Origin: JASHVB01 sp963780805
Lineage (GTDB): Bacteria > Pseudomonadota > Alphaproteobacteria > Acetobacterales > Acetobacteraceae
Direction: 5' to 3'
Length of the DNA stretch: 64,000 nt
NCBI GenBank assembly: GCA_963780805.1
Contig: CAWADP010000006.1
Span: forward strand, 1-64,000
In this document: piece after piece, positions 39,752 through 49,416 of the stretch
Layout of the letters: every line of letters begins with the position of its first letter
Position numbering within the stretch: the first letter of the stretch is position 1
Made by a program: the position numbers and the translations under genes
The notes under the pieces: model-generated
Told to the model about the DNA's origin: nothing
The model's input: the letters and a program-made list of their open reading frames with translations, nothing else
Database searches by the model: none

Positions 39752-42075
39752 ATGTCTGACGATCATCACAAGGTTGCCAGCCGCTTTTTCCGCATTGAAG
39801 ATAAGTCCAGCCGCTGGTCCGGCCGCCTGCGCCGGAATCTGATCGACGTGGCCCTTATCGTCGGCATCGCCATGATGATAGCAATCTGCGCCTGGTTGCT
39901 ATGGGATGCACGATCCGGAACGCTGTTCGCTGCAAAGCAGAGCGAGGCAACCGTTACCGATGTTCTGGCGAGCCGGATCGGCCCTGACATTGAGAATCTT
40001 TTTCTCTCCGTTGAAAGTGTCAGTCGAGCCGTAGAGACGCCTGGGGTGTGGGACATTTCGCCGGAACGCCGGCAAACGACGCTGTTCACCTCGTCATTGC
40101 GAATCAAAAGTCTCACGACCATTACGGTTTTTGGTCAAGACGGCAACCTGCGGAGCGCCCTTAACAGCGTTTCGCAGCCCGCAGTGAACATCAGGGATCG
40201 TGATTATTTTGAATATCATCGGACGCATCCGGACCCGAGCATCCACTTCAGCGGCCCGATGATCGGCCGGTACAGCGGGCAGCAGGTCATCGCCCTCAGT
40301 AAGCGGCTGAATGACAGTAACGGGAACTTTGCTGGTGTTGTAGCTGGCAGCTTGAATGTAGCCTATTATGAAAGTCTGTTTAGCCACTATCGCATTCCTG
40401 GCGATGCGGTTCTGGCCATGCTCACTATGAATGGAGGCCTTGTCTTGCGTATACCGTTCGTCTCGCATGAGGTCACTGTTAATCTCTCCCGATCCAGTCT
40501 TATCAACCACGCACATCAGTCGTCGAGCGGGAGTCTTATCGATGTGTCCCAAATCGACGGTGTCGATCGCTTGGTTACTTATCGCGCCGTTGAAGATAGC
40601 CCCTACATTATCGTATACGCACGGGCCGTGGACGAGGTGTTGGCGGGCTGGCGGCGTTTGGCTTACTCCGTAGGGATCGGTCACTCTGTTGCTGTGCGGG
40701 CTCGAGATTTTCTTCGTCTTGAATTTGCGTCGCGAACGGTTGCGGCGCGAATCCGCAGAGCACCATGCGCGGCTCAGCGCCCAAGTTCTCGCCGCTGTCA
40801 ACCGGGACCTCGAAGGCCGAATTCAGCAGGAAGTCCAAATCCGCGAGGAACTCCATGGAGCGGCTGGCTGCTAGTCAGCGCCTCGAAGCGCTCGGTCAGC
40901 TCGCCGGTGGCATTGCGCACGATATCAACAATGTGCTGCAAACCATCTCCGGTGCGTGTACGATCCTTCAGATGCGAAACCAAGACAGCCAGGACATAAC
41001 GCGTTTGGCTGGCCTCGTGTTGTCGGCGGCTGATCGCGGGAGTGCCATCACAAGGCGGTTGCTAGTGTTTGCGCGAAGAGCTGCCGTTCAAGCAGAGCTT
41101 GTGGATGTAGCGGCACTCCTGGAAGATTTGCAGGAGGTACTTAATCATACTCTGGGTGGCAGCGTTGTCGTCAAGCTCGATTTGGCTGTCGCTCTTCCGC
41201 CGGTTTACGTGGACCGTATGCAGTTTGAGACCGTCATCATCAATCTCGCAACCAACGCGCGGGATGCAATGCCGGACGGGGGGGAGGTAAGGATAGCCGC
41301 GGGAGCTGAGACCGTAAAACCAGACCGCCTTCACCGCGCTGATTTGGCGCCTGGCCAATATGTTCGCTTTGACATCGCCGATACGGGTGTCGGTATGGAC
41401 GAAATCACCTTGCAGCGCGCGGTAGAGCCGTTCTTCTCCACCAAGGGCCCATCACACGGCACTGGCCTTGGTTTGTCGATGGCGAAGGGCTTTGCCGAGC
41501 AAGCCAACGGTCGACTGGACATCGTATCCAAGCCCGGGAAAGGTACGACGGTTACTATTTGGTTGCCTGTCTCGACAGTTCCTGCACAGCTATCGCAACC
41601 CCTTCTGTCTGCTGAAAGGCAAGAAAGAGAGCTGAGCGGTCTTCCCGAACCAAGCCGCATTCTGGTCGTCGATGACGACCGGCAAGCACGCGAACTCGTC
41701 TCGGAGTACCTTCAGGGCGCCGGCCTTTCCGCGCTGCAGGCACCTTCAGGTGAAGCCGCATTATCCATACTGGCTGCCGGCGAGCCGGTGGATCTCCTTC
41801 TCACCGATCTATCGATGCCCAGGATGAGCGGGGTAGAGTTAATTCAGCGGGTCCGGCATCTCCACCCCGATATGCCCGTGATCGTACTCACCGGTAGCAC
41901 TGGCGCGGTTGCCAGCCTTGCCATCGAACGGGTGGTGGGCGGCAAGTGTTTGGTTTTAGAGAAACCAATTCGTATAATAGACTTAAAAGATAACATTGAA
42001 CTCGTATTGCGTCGCTCAAATATCCCCTCAATCGCCACTCTCGTCGGAATGGGAGGCATCTTGGCAACCACCTGA
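39752..42075 (+). CDS. Hybrid sensor histidine kinase/response regulator (two frameshifts)
   Basis: A membrane hybrid kinase of about 775 residues. It has an N-terminal helix (about residues 31-50), an extracytoplasmic PDC/dCache-type sensor (about 60-290, with INIRDRDYFEYH-like and GPMIGRYSGQQVI segments), a second helix and a coiled region. The H-box is GGIAHDINNVLQ; ATPase boxes are NLATNARDAMP, DTGVGM and GTGLGLSMAKG. A C-terminal receiver has LVVDDD and DLLLTDLSMPRMSG. The frame breaks near 40680 and 40855. It lacks a DNA-binding output and an obvious partner, so its pathway is unknown. Confidence 0.85.
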
Positions 42076-42453
42076 CCAGTCATGGCACCCAGCGGCACGC
42101 GCGCCGCGAGCATCTCCTCAACGAAAATGCCAGTTTCCTGCCGGGCTCCCGCACCACCGTGTCGTGCGCAAAGCTTCTGCAACCCGCATCACCAATCGGC
42201 CCATTTACAGGCGTATTCGCTCCACCGCTCGATGTCCTGTGACGACATTATGCCGCCAGGCTGGAAATCGTCGCGCCGTTGACCTTCCGTTTGGTCGCGC
42301 TTTGTGTGGCCGCAGAATTGGGGATATCTTTCTCCTACGCGGAGGGCTGCGCAGACCTGGCGGTCACGACAATACGAGGCGGAGCGCCCGCTTGAGCTGC
42401 CGGTCTTGGCCGGTGATCCTGCCCCTGGGCTTCCAAAACTTCGGAGCAAGCTG
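42076..42453. other. Gene-free stretch with possible remnant
   Basis: No intact gene is seen. On the minus strand around 42060-42150 a short segment reads like an SDR C-terminal piece (VEEMLAARVPLGAMTG), too small for a firm call. The open frame of the next gene extends upstream to 42304 without homology. Confidence 0.35.
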
Positions 42454-43761
42454 ATGCTGAACCCGACCCTCGTCACCAAACTGGCCCATCCTTTTTACGG
42501 CGATCACGTCCTCTATCATGCATACGATCTCCGCCCCGGAATGACGACCTTCCGGGCATGGGCATTCAATGGATGGCGGAAGGAAAGCCTGTCTTGGCGA
42601 AACGGATGCTACATACATGCGGGTCTATCGCGTGGCGGCCCGATCTCGATAAGAGGCCCTGAGGCGAAGAAGTATCTGCAAAGCATTCTGATCAACAGCC
42701 TCGAACAATTCCCGGTTGGCAGCATGAAGCACGGCGTGATGTGCACCGAGGACGGCCTGATAGCCGCCCACGGCATTATCGAACGTAAAGGCGAGGACCA
42801 TTTCGAGTCATTCGCAGGCGGCCCGCCGGGACTTCACTTCAGCCCCGAGGTGCCATTTGACGTCGAGATCAAGCGGCTAGACCACTATCTTTTCCAGATC
42901 GCGGGGCCAACCGCACTGGAGGTTCTCGAAAAGGCGACCGGCGAAAGCCTCCGCGACGTGAGGTTCCTGCGTTTCCGCGACACCAGCATCAGTGGCATCA
43001 GAACCGAGATCGCGCGGATCGGCATGACCGGCGGCCTCGCCTATGAGTTGCATGGACCGACCGAAGACGGTCCGGCGATCTATGAGGCCGTATTCCAAGC
43101 TGGCCAGGAACTCGGCATCGAGCGCCTCGGCTGGGGTACCTACCTCGTCAACCATGTCGAAGGCGGCTTTCCACAAGTGACCTGGACCTTCGTACCGGCA
43201 ATCCCCGGGTTGGACCGGCTGGAGACGATGCGTTGGTGGCAGGTCTCGGGATCGGTTGATCCTTCCAGCACGCGCGCCCGCATGCGCACGCCGGTCGAAG
43301 TCAGATGGCACAACATGGCGAAGTTCGATCATGACTTCGTCGGGTGCGAGGCCCTGGCCACCGAGATCGCGAAGCCAAAGCGCACGACCGTCACCTTGTG
43401 CTGGAATGCTGATGACGTGCTCGACACCTACGCTTCACTGGTCCGGCAAGGCGAGCCCTATAAACAAGTCGACCTTCCCTATGCGCCACAGCGTTGGCCA
43501 ATGGCGCATGCCGACCATATTCTAAAGGACGGGTGCGAAGTCGGCTATTCATCAGGCACGGTCTACAGCTCCCACTTCAAGCAATTCCTGTCACTTGGAT
43601 GCATCGACATCGACGCGTCGGACATTGGGAACGAAGTCGTCGTGCAGTGGGGCGATCACGGCGGGCCCATCAAGGACATTCGGGCGACCGTCGCGCGCTT
43701 CCCGTATTTCACCGACGGACGCAACAGCGATCTTGATGTCAGCACAAGCGTGACTGGATAG
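42454..43761 (+). CDS. LigM/GcvT-type tetrahydrofolate-dependent aminomethyltransferase-fold protein
   Basis: An intact 435-residue protein of the GcvT/aminomethyltransferase fold, similar in layout to the syringate/vanillate O-demethylases DesA and LigM. It starts LAHPFYGDHVLYHAYDLRPG, then RNGCYIHAGLSRGGPISIRG and IARIGMTGGLAYELHGP (folate-site region). The likely role is transfer of a methyl group from a methoxylated aromatic compound to tetrahydrofolate; sarcosine/dimethylglycine-type activity is the alternative. ATG 42454 is chosen at the start of homology. An acyl-CoA-dehydrogenase-fold gene follows in the same direction, 165 bases on. Confidence 0.8.
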   Translation: MLNPTLVTKLAHPFYGDHVLYHAYDLRPGMTTFRAWAFNGWRKESLSWRNGCYIHAGLSRGGPISIRGPEAKKYLQSILINSLEQFPVGSMKHGVMCTEDGLIAAHGIIERKGEDHFESFAGGPPGLHFSPEVPFDVEIKRLDHYLFQIAGPTALEVLEKATGESLRDVRFLRFRDTSISGIRTEIARIGMTGGLAYELHGPTEDGPAIYEAVFQAGQELGIERLGWGTYLVNHVEGGFPQVTWTFVPAIPGLDRLETMRWWQVSGSVDPSSTRARMRTPVEVRWHNMAKFDHDFVGCEALATEIAKPKRTTVTLCWNADDVLDTYASLVRQGEPYKQVDLPYAPQRWPMAHADHILKDGCEVGYSSGTVYSSHFKQFLSLGCIDIDASDIGNEVVVQWGDHGGPIKDIRATVARFPYFTDGRNSDLDVSTSVTG

Positions 43762-43926
43762 GCTGGACTGGGTGTGTGCAAATCTGCACCACGGCGTTGT
43801 TCGCGGTAGGGACGGCCATTACTGACCGCCCCCCGCACAGATCCGGATGAGCCACCCAGGTGGCGGGGCGAAAGCCGGGCCAGTGTGGCCGCGGCTGGGC
43901 AAGCAACCGCAGAGGGAAAAACGATC

Positions 43927-45096
43927 ATGTCCTGGGCAAATATGCTGGTTGGGGATTTTCTGCCGGCGGCCAAAGACCTTGCGCCGAAGATCCTTGCGGC
44001 ACGGGGCGCAATCGAGCGGGATCGCAAACTTCCATCCGACCTTGCCCATACTATGTGCGAGGCTGGATTTTTCTCGTTATGGCTGCCGAAGTCGATGGGC
44101 GGACCCGAACTGACGCCGGCGGAGCTTGCGCGCGTTGTTGAGGTCTTTTCGGAGGCTGATGGTTCGGCCGGATGGCTCGTTGGCATCGGTTCGTCCAACA
44201 GCCGGTTGGCCGGCTATCTGTCAGAGCCGATCGCACGTGAGATCTGGGGCGACGGAACGTCTGTCCTCGCCGGGACCCTAAATCCCGCCGGCACCGCTAT
44301 TGCCGTCCCCGGCGGATATCGGGTTAGCGGACAATGGTCGTATGCGAGCGGGATCAATCACAGTAACTGGCTGCTAGGGGCGTGCCGCGTATTCGACGGC
44401 GGGGAGCAGCGGATGCGACCGGATGGTTGGCCGGAAACCCGGCTCATGCTGTTCCCGAAAGACCATGCCGAGGTGCTTGATACATGGGATGTCACTGGAA
44501 TGCGCGGCAGCGGGAGCCACGATTTCCGCGTGACCGATCTGCATGTGTCCGCTCAACGCTCCATCGATGCGGTGACGCCCGCACCTGTGCAGACAGGACT
44601 GCTCTACCGTCTACCTTTGGTAACTACCTTCAATACATCGGTCTTTGGGGTGCCGCTGGGCATTGCGCGCGCCGCCATCAATGAACTGACGGAGATGGCG
44701 CAGTCGAAGAAGCCCATGGGGGCAACACAGCCGTTAAGGGAGCATGTCACCACTCAAATTGAGGTCGGGCGTGCCGAGGCGATCCTACGTTCGGCGCGGG
44801 CCTTCGTGTTCGAGGCAATCGAGGCACTCTGGAATGCGGGGGAGGCTGGTGAAGCGACCACGCGCGATCGGGCCCTTGCACGTATGGCAGGTTCGCACGC
44901 GGCCGCTGCTGCGGTTCAAGTGGTGGACATGATGTTTGCGGCAGGCGGAGCGGGCGGGATTTATGAAAGCGGTCGTCTTGGGCGGTGCTGGCGTGATGCA
45001 CATGCAATGTCGCATCACGCTGGTCAGTCGGCCTTTCAGTTTCAGACTGGAGGCCGCGTTATGCTGGGTCTGGACCCCGGCACGCAGCGGTTCTGA
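43927..45096 (+). CDS. Acyl-CoA-dehydrogenase-fold oxidoreductase (possible flavin monooxygenase)
   Basis: An intact 389-residue protein with the acyl-CoA dehydrogenase fold: LPKSMGGPELTPAELARVVEVFSEADGSAGWL, then VSGQWSYASGINHSNWL (flavin-binding middle domain) and WDVTGMRGSGSHDF. These motifs and the length fit the HsaA/HpaB-like flavin monooxygenases, which lack the acyl-CoA catalytic base, better than true acyl-CoA dehydrogenases. It may act on an aromatic compound together with the neighbouring demethylase-like gene. Start ATG 43927. Confidence 0.82.
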   Translation: MSWANMLVGDFLPAAKDLAPKILAARGAIERDRKLPSDLAHTMCEAGFFSLWLPKSMGGPELTPAELARVVEVFSEADGSAGWLVGIGSSNSRLAGYLSEPIAREIWGDGTSVLAGTLNPAGTAIAVPGGYRVSGQWSYASGINHSNWLLGACRVFDGGEQRMRPDGWPETRLMLFPKDHAEVLDTWDVTGMRGSGSHDFRVTDLHVSAQRSIDAVTPAPVQTGLLYRLPLVTTFNTSVFGVPLGIARAAINELTEMAQSKKPMGATQPLREHVTTQIEVGRAEAILRSARAFVFEAIEALWNAGEAGEATTRDRALARMAGSHAAAAAVQVVDMMFAAGGAGGIYESGRLGRCWRDAHAMSHHAGQSAFQFQTGGRVMLGLDPGTQRF

Positions 45097-45289
45097 CGTT
45101 GGCTGACGCACTGAGCGGTATTGGGACGAGAGTCAAGAATTTCGCACCGCGTAAACCACAAGTGGATTTCTACGATGGATCATGGAAATCGTCCCGCCAT
45201 GGCAACTTGCCGCTGGCCGCTTCTGGAGGGAATCGCACACTGACACGCCTGCCGATCTCGGTGCGGAGTGCCACATAGTCCGGCCAATC

Positions 45290-45445
45290 GTTTCCCATTC
45301 CCATTCCACCGTCGATGACGATGTCCGTGGCCGGTGATGAAGCTAGATAGGTCACTGGCCAGAAAGATCGCGGCATTTCACGACGTCGTCGGGGATACCC
45401 GCCCGAGGGATCGGTTGGATTGTCGCGAAAAACTCGGCAGGTCGG
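45290..45445 (-). pseudogene. Short-chain dehydrogenase/reductase, C-terminal remnant
   Basis: Pieces of an SDR C-terminus can be read in three minus-strand frames: RAGIPDDVV, then AAIFLASDLSSFITG, then TDIVIDGGMGM. Together they match the usual family ending, with at least two frame changes, and nothing of the Rossmann N-terminus remains nearby. This is a degraded gene end adjoining the LigM-like cluster, not a working gene. Confidence 0.65.
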
Positions 45446-45732
45446 AGTCGATCTCGCCCAGAATCCACGCCTCGAAAATCGGGTCGGTGGTGGGATCGTG
45501 CGGTATGCCCGCAATTCGGTTGCACGCCTTCGCCTGACGATCCGCCTCCCGCCGCCGTGCAATTTCGTCCGGGGTCAACTGGGGCTTCTTGGGGTCAGGC
45601 TGGCAACGCTGCATGGCGCATGGTGCCCCAGAATCCCGCGACCACGCCGCCACGTGCGATTTAGTTATTTATATTGACGACGCTGCATGACCTGTGCTAA
45701 CACTCCGCCCACACCTGCAATCCGAACCTCCC

Positions 45733-46491
45733 ATGCGCAACCTGGACCCGCTCACCGCCCTGGCCGACACCTACTCCCCCGATGCAGATCGGGTCGGCCT
45801 CGACGCGTCCGGCCCCCTGCCGGAGTGGCTGGTGCATGCCCTCGTCACGCTCATCGTCTTCATCCGCCAGCACGTCCTCATCCGTCGCCCGCGCCACAAC
45901 TGGTCGCTGCCCGGGTGGTACGTCGGCCGGCCCGGGCCGCTGCCCGCGTCCACCCCGGAACTCGCCGCCATGATCCGCGGCGCCTGGGGCCATGAAATCG
46001 CGCATGTGTGCCGCTATGACGGCATCGGGCCGGGCCATCCGGACTGGCCGGAACTGTCCCGCGCCATCCTGGCGTTCGGCGGCAGCCTGCGCGGCGTGGA
46101 TGGCCGCAAGCATCCGCGGCCGTGGTGGCATGCGCTTGGGTTCGCCCCCAGCCTGGCCCGCGCCGACACCGCCGCCGCCGCGTTGCCGCCGGAGGCGCAG
46201 CCGGTTTCTGCGCCGCCCGCGCCAGAAGCCACGGCCGAGGCCGCCGGTTCCGGCCATGCCGTGCTGCCCGCGCCGCGCCGGCCCGTCTTTGCCCGAGCCG
46301 CAACCGGTCCACCTCCCCGCCTGGCCCGAGTCCCGGGCCGGCCTTGTTGTTGCGACCGACGAACGGGGCCAGCGCATGGCGGGTCCCGCCGTCCTGATTC
46401 GTGTCGCCCGCGTCCCGCGGCAGCGAGACGCCCCGCGCCTTCGCCTGCCTCACCTCTCGGTGCGGCGGGCGCGTGCGCTGCCCGCTGCTGA
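45733..46491 (+). CDS. Hypothetical protein
   Basis: A 252-residue open frame. The first 185 residues have consistent codon bias: PEWLVHALVTLIVFIRQHVL may be a hydrophobic helix, followed by HNWSLPGWYVG and AAMIRGAWGHEIAHVC. After about residue 190 the composition becomes Arg/Cys-rich and another frame looks better, so a frameshift near 46310 is likely. No family is recognised. HEIAHVC resembles a zinc HExxH motif, but context is too weak for an assignment. Confidence 0.45.
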   Translation: MRNLDPLTALADTYSPDADRVGLDASGPLPEWLVHALVTLIVFIRQHVLIRRPRHNWSLPGWYVGRPGPLPASTPELAAMIRGAWGHEIAHVCRYDGIGPGHPDWPELSRAILAFGGSLRGVDGRKHPRPWWHALGFAPSLARADTAAAALPPEAQPVSAPPAPEATAEAAGSGHAVLPAPRRPVFARAATGPPPRLARVPGRPCCCDRRTGPAHGGSRRPDSCRPRPAAARRPAPSPASPLGAAGACAARC

Positions 46492-46613
46492 TCCCGATTC
46501 CCTTTCTGGTCGCCACCGCATCTTTGGGTCGCCACCGCATCGCGCGTCCGGCGTCGCCCGTTCCACGGGCGCGCCGCGGCGTCTGTGCCCATCACTGTCT
46601 CACAGCAAACGAA

Positions 46614-46735
46614 CTGAGACATCCGTGAGACGCCGCCGCATCCGTCCGGCCCGCGCGTCCGTCGGCGTCGCGCACGCGCGCGCCCTGGCGGGCAACAAGC
46701 AGTCTCAGAAAAAACCATCTGAGACATCCGTGAGA
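46614..46735. repeat. 17-bp direct repeat pair
   Basis: CTGAGACATCCGTGAGA occurs at 46614-46630 and again at 46719-46735, 105 bases apart. Each copy is preceded by a short GTCTCA-type sequence (at 46597 and 46702), so each half-unit is itself a small inverted repeat. Confidence 0.8.
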
Positions 46736-46782
46736 TCCGCCGAGGCGGGTACCGGCCGGCCGTCGGCGAACGGCAACCGCCC

Positions 46783-46905
46783 CCGGGAGCGAGCCGACGG
46801 CGTCACCAGCACCGACGCCGCCTGCCTGGCCCCCAACCGGCTCCGGGCGCTGCACGATGCGTTCGCCGTGCTGCTGGCCGGGCATCGCCCCGACAGGCCG
46901 CCATC
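46783..46905 (+). pseudogene. RuvC fragment
   Basis: The plus-strand frame here encodes ADGVTSTDAACLAPNRLRAL followed by HDAFAVLLAGHRPD. The intact RuvC at 57612-58145 has ADGVISTDAACSVPDRLRAL and HDALAALLAQHCPD. The DNA is also clearly similar over about 120 bases. No other part of ruvC is found beside it, so this is a stray duplicated or transferred piece, in opposite orientation to the intact gene. Confidence 0.8.
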
Positions 46906-46977
46906 GATCGGCCCCTGGCGTTGGTGCGAAATGTCTTGAGTTTGCGCAGTCAGGCATGCCCCGTCGTAAGCGGCTTG

Positions 46978-47937
46978 CTAGATCCCATACGCGTGCGCAT
47001 CCGGCGCCATGAGGTGGAAGCGCAGCCGCCGCAAATACTCGAGCGGGTCCTTGCGCGTGACCAGCGCGCCCGGCGGCGTATGCAACCAGTCGTACAGCCG
47101 CGTCAGCAGGAACCGCAGCGCCGCGCCCTGGCACATCACCGGCAGTGCCGCTTGCTCCGCCGCCGACAGCGGACGCGTTGCCGCGTAAGCCGACAGCATT
47201 GCCCTCGCCTTCGTCACGTTGAACGAGAAGTCGGCCTCGAAGCACCACGCGTTCAAACACACCGCCACGTCGTACGCCAGAATATCGGTGGCGGCGAAAT
47301 AGAAATCGATCAGGCCCGACAACCGGCCGTCCAGGAAGAATACGTTGTCGGGGAACAGGTCGGCGTGGATGTGTCCGGCCGGCAGCCCGGACGGCCACGC
47401 GGCCAACACCTGCGTCAGCGCCTTACCAAGCTCGCCCGCCAGCCCTGGCTGCACGCTGTCCGCCCCGGCGCGGCAGCGCTCCAGCAGCGGCGGCCAGCCA
47501 TCCGGCCCAAGCGCGTTGCGCCGGGTCGGCACGTAGTCCGCTCCGGCCAGGTGCAGCGCGGCCAGCGCGGCGCCGACGGGGCCGCAATGCTCGATCCGGA
47601 CGCGGCGCGGCCAGACGCCGGGCAGAAACGTGGTGATGGCCGCCAGCCGCCCGCACAGGTGCCGCAGGGCTGCCCCGTCGCCGCCATGCACCGGCAGCGG
47701 GCAGACGATGCCGCGCCTTGCCAGGTGCTCCATCAGCCCCAGGAACCAGGGCAGCTCCGCCGGGTCGACCCGCCGTTCATACAGCGTCAGGATGTAGTCG
47801 CCAGTCGTGGTGCGGAGCGAATAGTTCGAGTTCTCCACTCCCTCGGCGATGCCGCGGAACGCCACCATCGTGCCCAGGTCGTATTCTGCCAGGAACGCCG
47901 CCAGTGCGTCGTCGGAGACCTCGGTATAGACCGCCAT
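46978..47937 (-). CDS. thrB: Homoserine kinase (ThrB, aminoglycoside-phosphotransferase fold)
   Basis: An intact 319-residue homoserine kinase of the alphaproteobacterial APH-fold type, which phosphorylates homoserine for threonine synthesis. It begins MAVYTEVSDDALAAFLAEYD. The nucleotide region GVENSNYSL, the catalytic loop GHIHADLFPDNVFF (Asp and Asn present) and the metal-binding Asp in LSGLIDFYFAATD are all seen. The ATG at 47935-47937 is the first in-frame start at the homology boundary. It is a lone gene here. Confidence 0.95.
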   Translation of the reverse strand: MAVYTEVSDDALAAFLAEYDLGTMVAFRGIAEGVENSNYSLRTTTGDYILTLYERRVDPAELPWFLGLMEHLARRGIVCPLPVHGGDGAALRHLCGRLAAITTFLPGVWPRRVRIEHCGPVGAALAALHLAGADYVPTRRNALGPDGWPPLLERCRAGADSVQPGLAGELGKALTQVLAAWPSGLPAGHIHADLFPDNVFFLDGRLSGLIDFYFAATDILAYDVAVCLNAWCFEADFSFNVTKARAMLSAYAATRPLSAAEQAALPVMCQGAALRFLLTRLYDWLHTPPGALVTRKDPLEYLRRLRFHLMAPDAHAYGI

Positions 47938-48165
47938 ATCAGGTTGGGATCTCAGGCCGGCGTTGTGCCGTGCCGGTGCCGGCGGCCCAGCGGCAGCTTC
48001 CTCGTGATCGGCGCCACCTGTTGTCCTCCGCCTTGAAACGACCCGCCCAGCGTGGCTGCGCCGCGCGGCAGTGTCGAGTTCGCTTTCGCGGGTCAGTTGT
48101 AGCGGCGCGCCGTGCCCGGCACTATGCGGTGGCTCGCCGTCTCGGCAAGCGTTCCGGAGTGACCG

Positions 48166-48714
48166 ATGCCCTTCTCGCCGCGCCTTTTGCTTTACGCCGC
48201 CGCGTTCGCCGCGCTGCTGGCGGTTTCCGGCTGTAATGTCGTGGACCGCGACCAGTTCCCGCCGGCCTGTCCCGGCGTCGCGTTCCTCGCCCCCGCCGCG
48301 GACGTCACGATCTTTCGGCCCGGCGGCAACGCGCAGGACCTTACCGCGCTGATGCTGGCGGGGCGCATGGAGACAATCCAGGGCAAGTGCGAGCCGGGCG
48401 ATACGAAGAACACGGTCAACGCGACGGTGACAGCGGGCGCCACGCTGACCCGAGGGCCTGCCATGCCCGGCAACCAGGCCAGCGTGCCGGTCTTCATCGC
48501 AGTGACCGAGGGCAACCGTATCCTCGACAAACACGTCTACACGTTGAGCGCCGTGTTTCCCTCCAACGTGGACCGGGTGTCGGTGGCCACGCCGCCGGTG
48601 TTCATGGTGCTGCCGATCAGCCCGGCCAAGTCGGCTGCCGCCTATGTCGTGATGGCCGGGTTCCAGCTTACCCCGGACGAGCTTGCTGCCAACCGCGCCC
48701 GCAACGGGCAGTAG
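48166..48714 (+). CDS. Predicted lipoprotein
   Basis: A 182-residue protein with a lipoprotein signal peptide (lipobox VSGC, Cys at about residue 24). The mature part has ADVTIFRPGGNAQDLTALML and VPVFIAVTEGNRILDKHVY, which look like a conserved domain of unknown function seen in alphaproteobacterial lipoproteins. Intact. Start ATG 48166. Confidence 0.75.
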   Translation: MPFSPRLLLYAAAFAALLAVSGCNVVDRDQFPPACPGVAFLAPAADVTIFRPGGNAQDLTALMLAGRMETIQGKCEPGDTKNTVNATVTAGATLTRGPAMPGNQASVPVFIAVTEGNRILDKHVYTLSAVFPSNVDRVSVATPPVFMVLPISPAKSAAAYVVMAGFQLTPDELAANRARNGQ

Positions 48715-48802
48715 AGCGTCGGGGGCTTTGCCCCCGAACCCCCAACCAAGGGGGGCTCTGCCCCTTGGATCCCCGCCAAGGGCGAGCCCTTGGAACCCTT
48801 TA

Positions 48803-48887
48803 GTTGGCTGGGTGGTGGGAGGGGGGATGGCTCGCGAATCGCCGGGAGCGATTCGCGAGCCATCCCCCCTCCCACCGCCCAGCCAAC
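48803..48887. repeat. Near-perfect 40-bp palindrome
   Basis: Arms 48803-48842 and 48848-48887 are complementary over 40 bases with one mismatch and a 5-base loop. It lies in a larger repeat-rich block (48715-48978) with CCAAGGGGGGCTCTGCCCC-type modules, between the lipoprotein gene and the truncated LysE gene. It could serve as a bidirectional transcription terminator. Confidence 0.95.
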
Positions 48888-48978
48888 CAGATGGATTGCA
48901 AAGGCTCGCCTTTGCTGGGGGTCCAGGGGGAGGGGGCGAAGCCCCCTGGCGGGGTCCAGGGGCGGAGCTCCTGGCCGC

Positions 48979-49146
48979 TCAGCGCCGGTGCGCCAGCGCC
49001 AAGCCCATCATCGCGCCGGCTGTCCCAGCCAACGTCAGCAACCCGTACCGCGTGCCATAGGCCACGATGAGCGACATGTTCGGGCCCGGTATCAGGATCA
49101 GCACCACGGTCGCGCCAACGATCCCCAGATAGAGCGTCAGCGGCAC
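48979..49146 (-). pseudogene. LysE/RhtB-type exporter, N-terminal fragment
   Basis: Only the first 55 residues of a LysE-family amino acid exporter remain: TLYLGIVGATVVLILIPGPN, then SLIVAYGTRYGLLTLAGTAG. It begins at GTG 49144-49146 with a GGAGG ribosome-binding site just upstream. A full member has about 205 residues. The reading stops exactly where the repeat block (48715-48978) begins, so the gene was probably truncated by that element. Confidence 0.8.
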
Positions 49147-49416
49147 GGCTTCCTCCAGCACCCACGATTCCCCCAGCGCGCCGGAGGCCGGACCGCCAGC
49201 GGCCGGCCGCGTCCGCGCCTGCCGCCGGACGATCGGTTGCGAACGTAACGACACTGTAGCCGCGCAACAGGCACCTAGCCAGCGACCGCTCTCGGCGATC
49301 TTGGGAAGGACCGGCGCAGCCGATGTCCGAGGAGCAATACTGGAGCAATACCGCAGGTGACGCCGCCGGAAAGCTTCGCAGATGTCGTGCCCACGCCGGC
49401 CGCGCGGAGGTCCGCC

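Noticed and set aside
45378..45653. Minus-strand frame resembling a VbhA-type antitoxin (IFEAWILGEID segment)
   Set aside because: The similarity covers only about 25 residues, no Fic toxin is adjacent, and the same stretch runs into SDR remnants. Too weak to call a toxin-antitoxin system.
46500..46920. Arg-rich plus-strand open frame around the 17-bp direct repeats
   Set aside because: Only the short RuvC-like portion has homology; the remainder lacks codon bias and domains.
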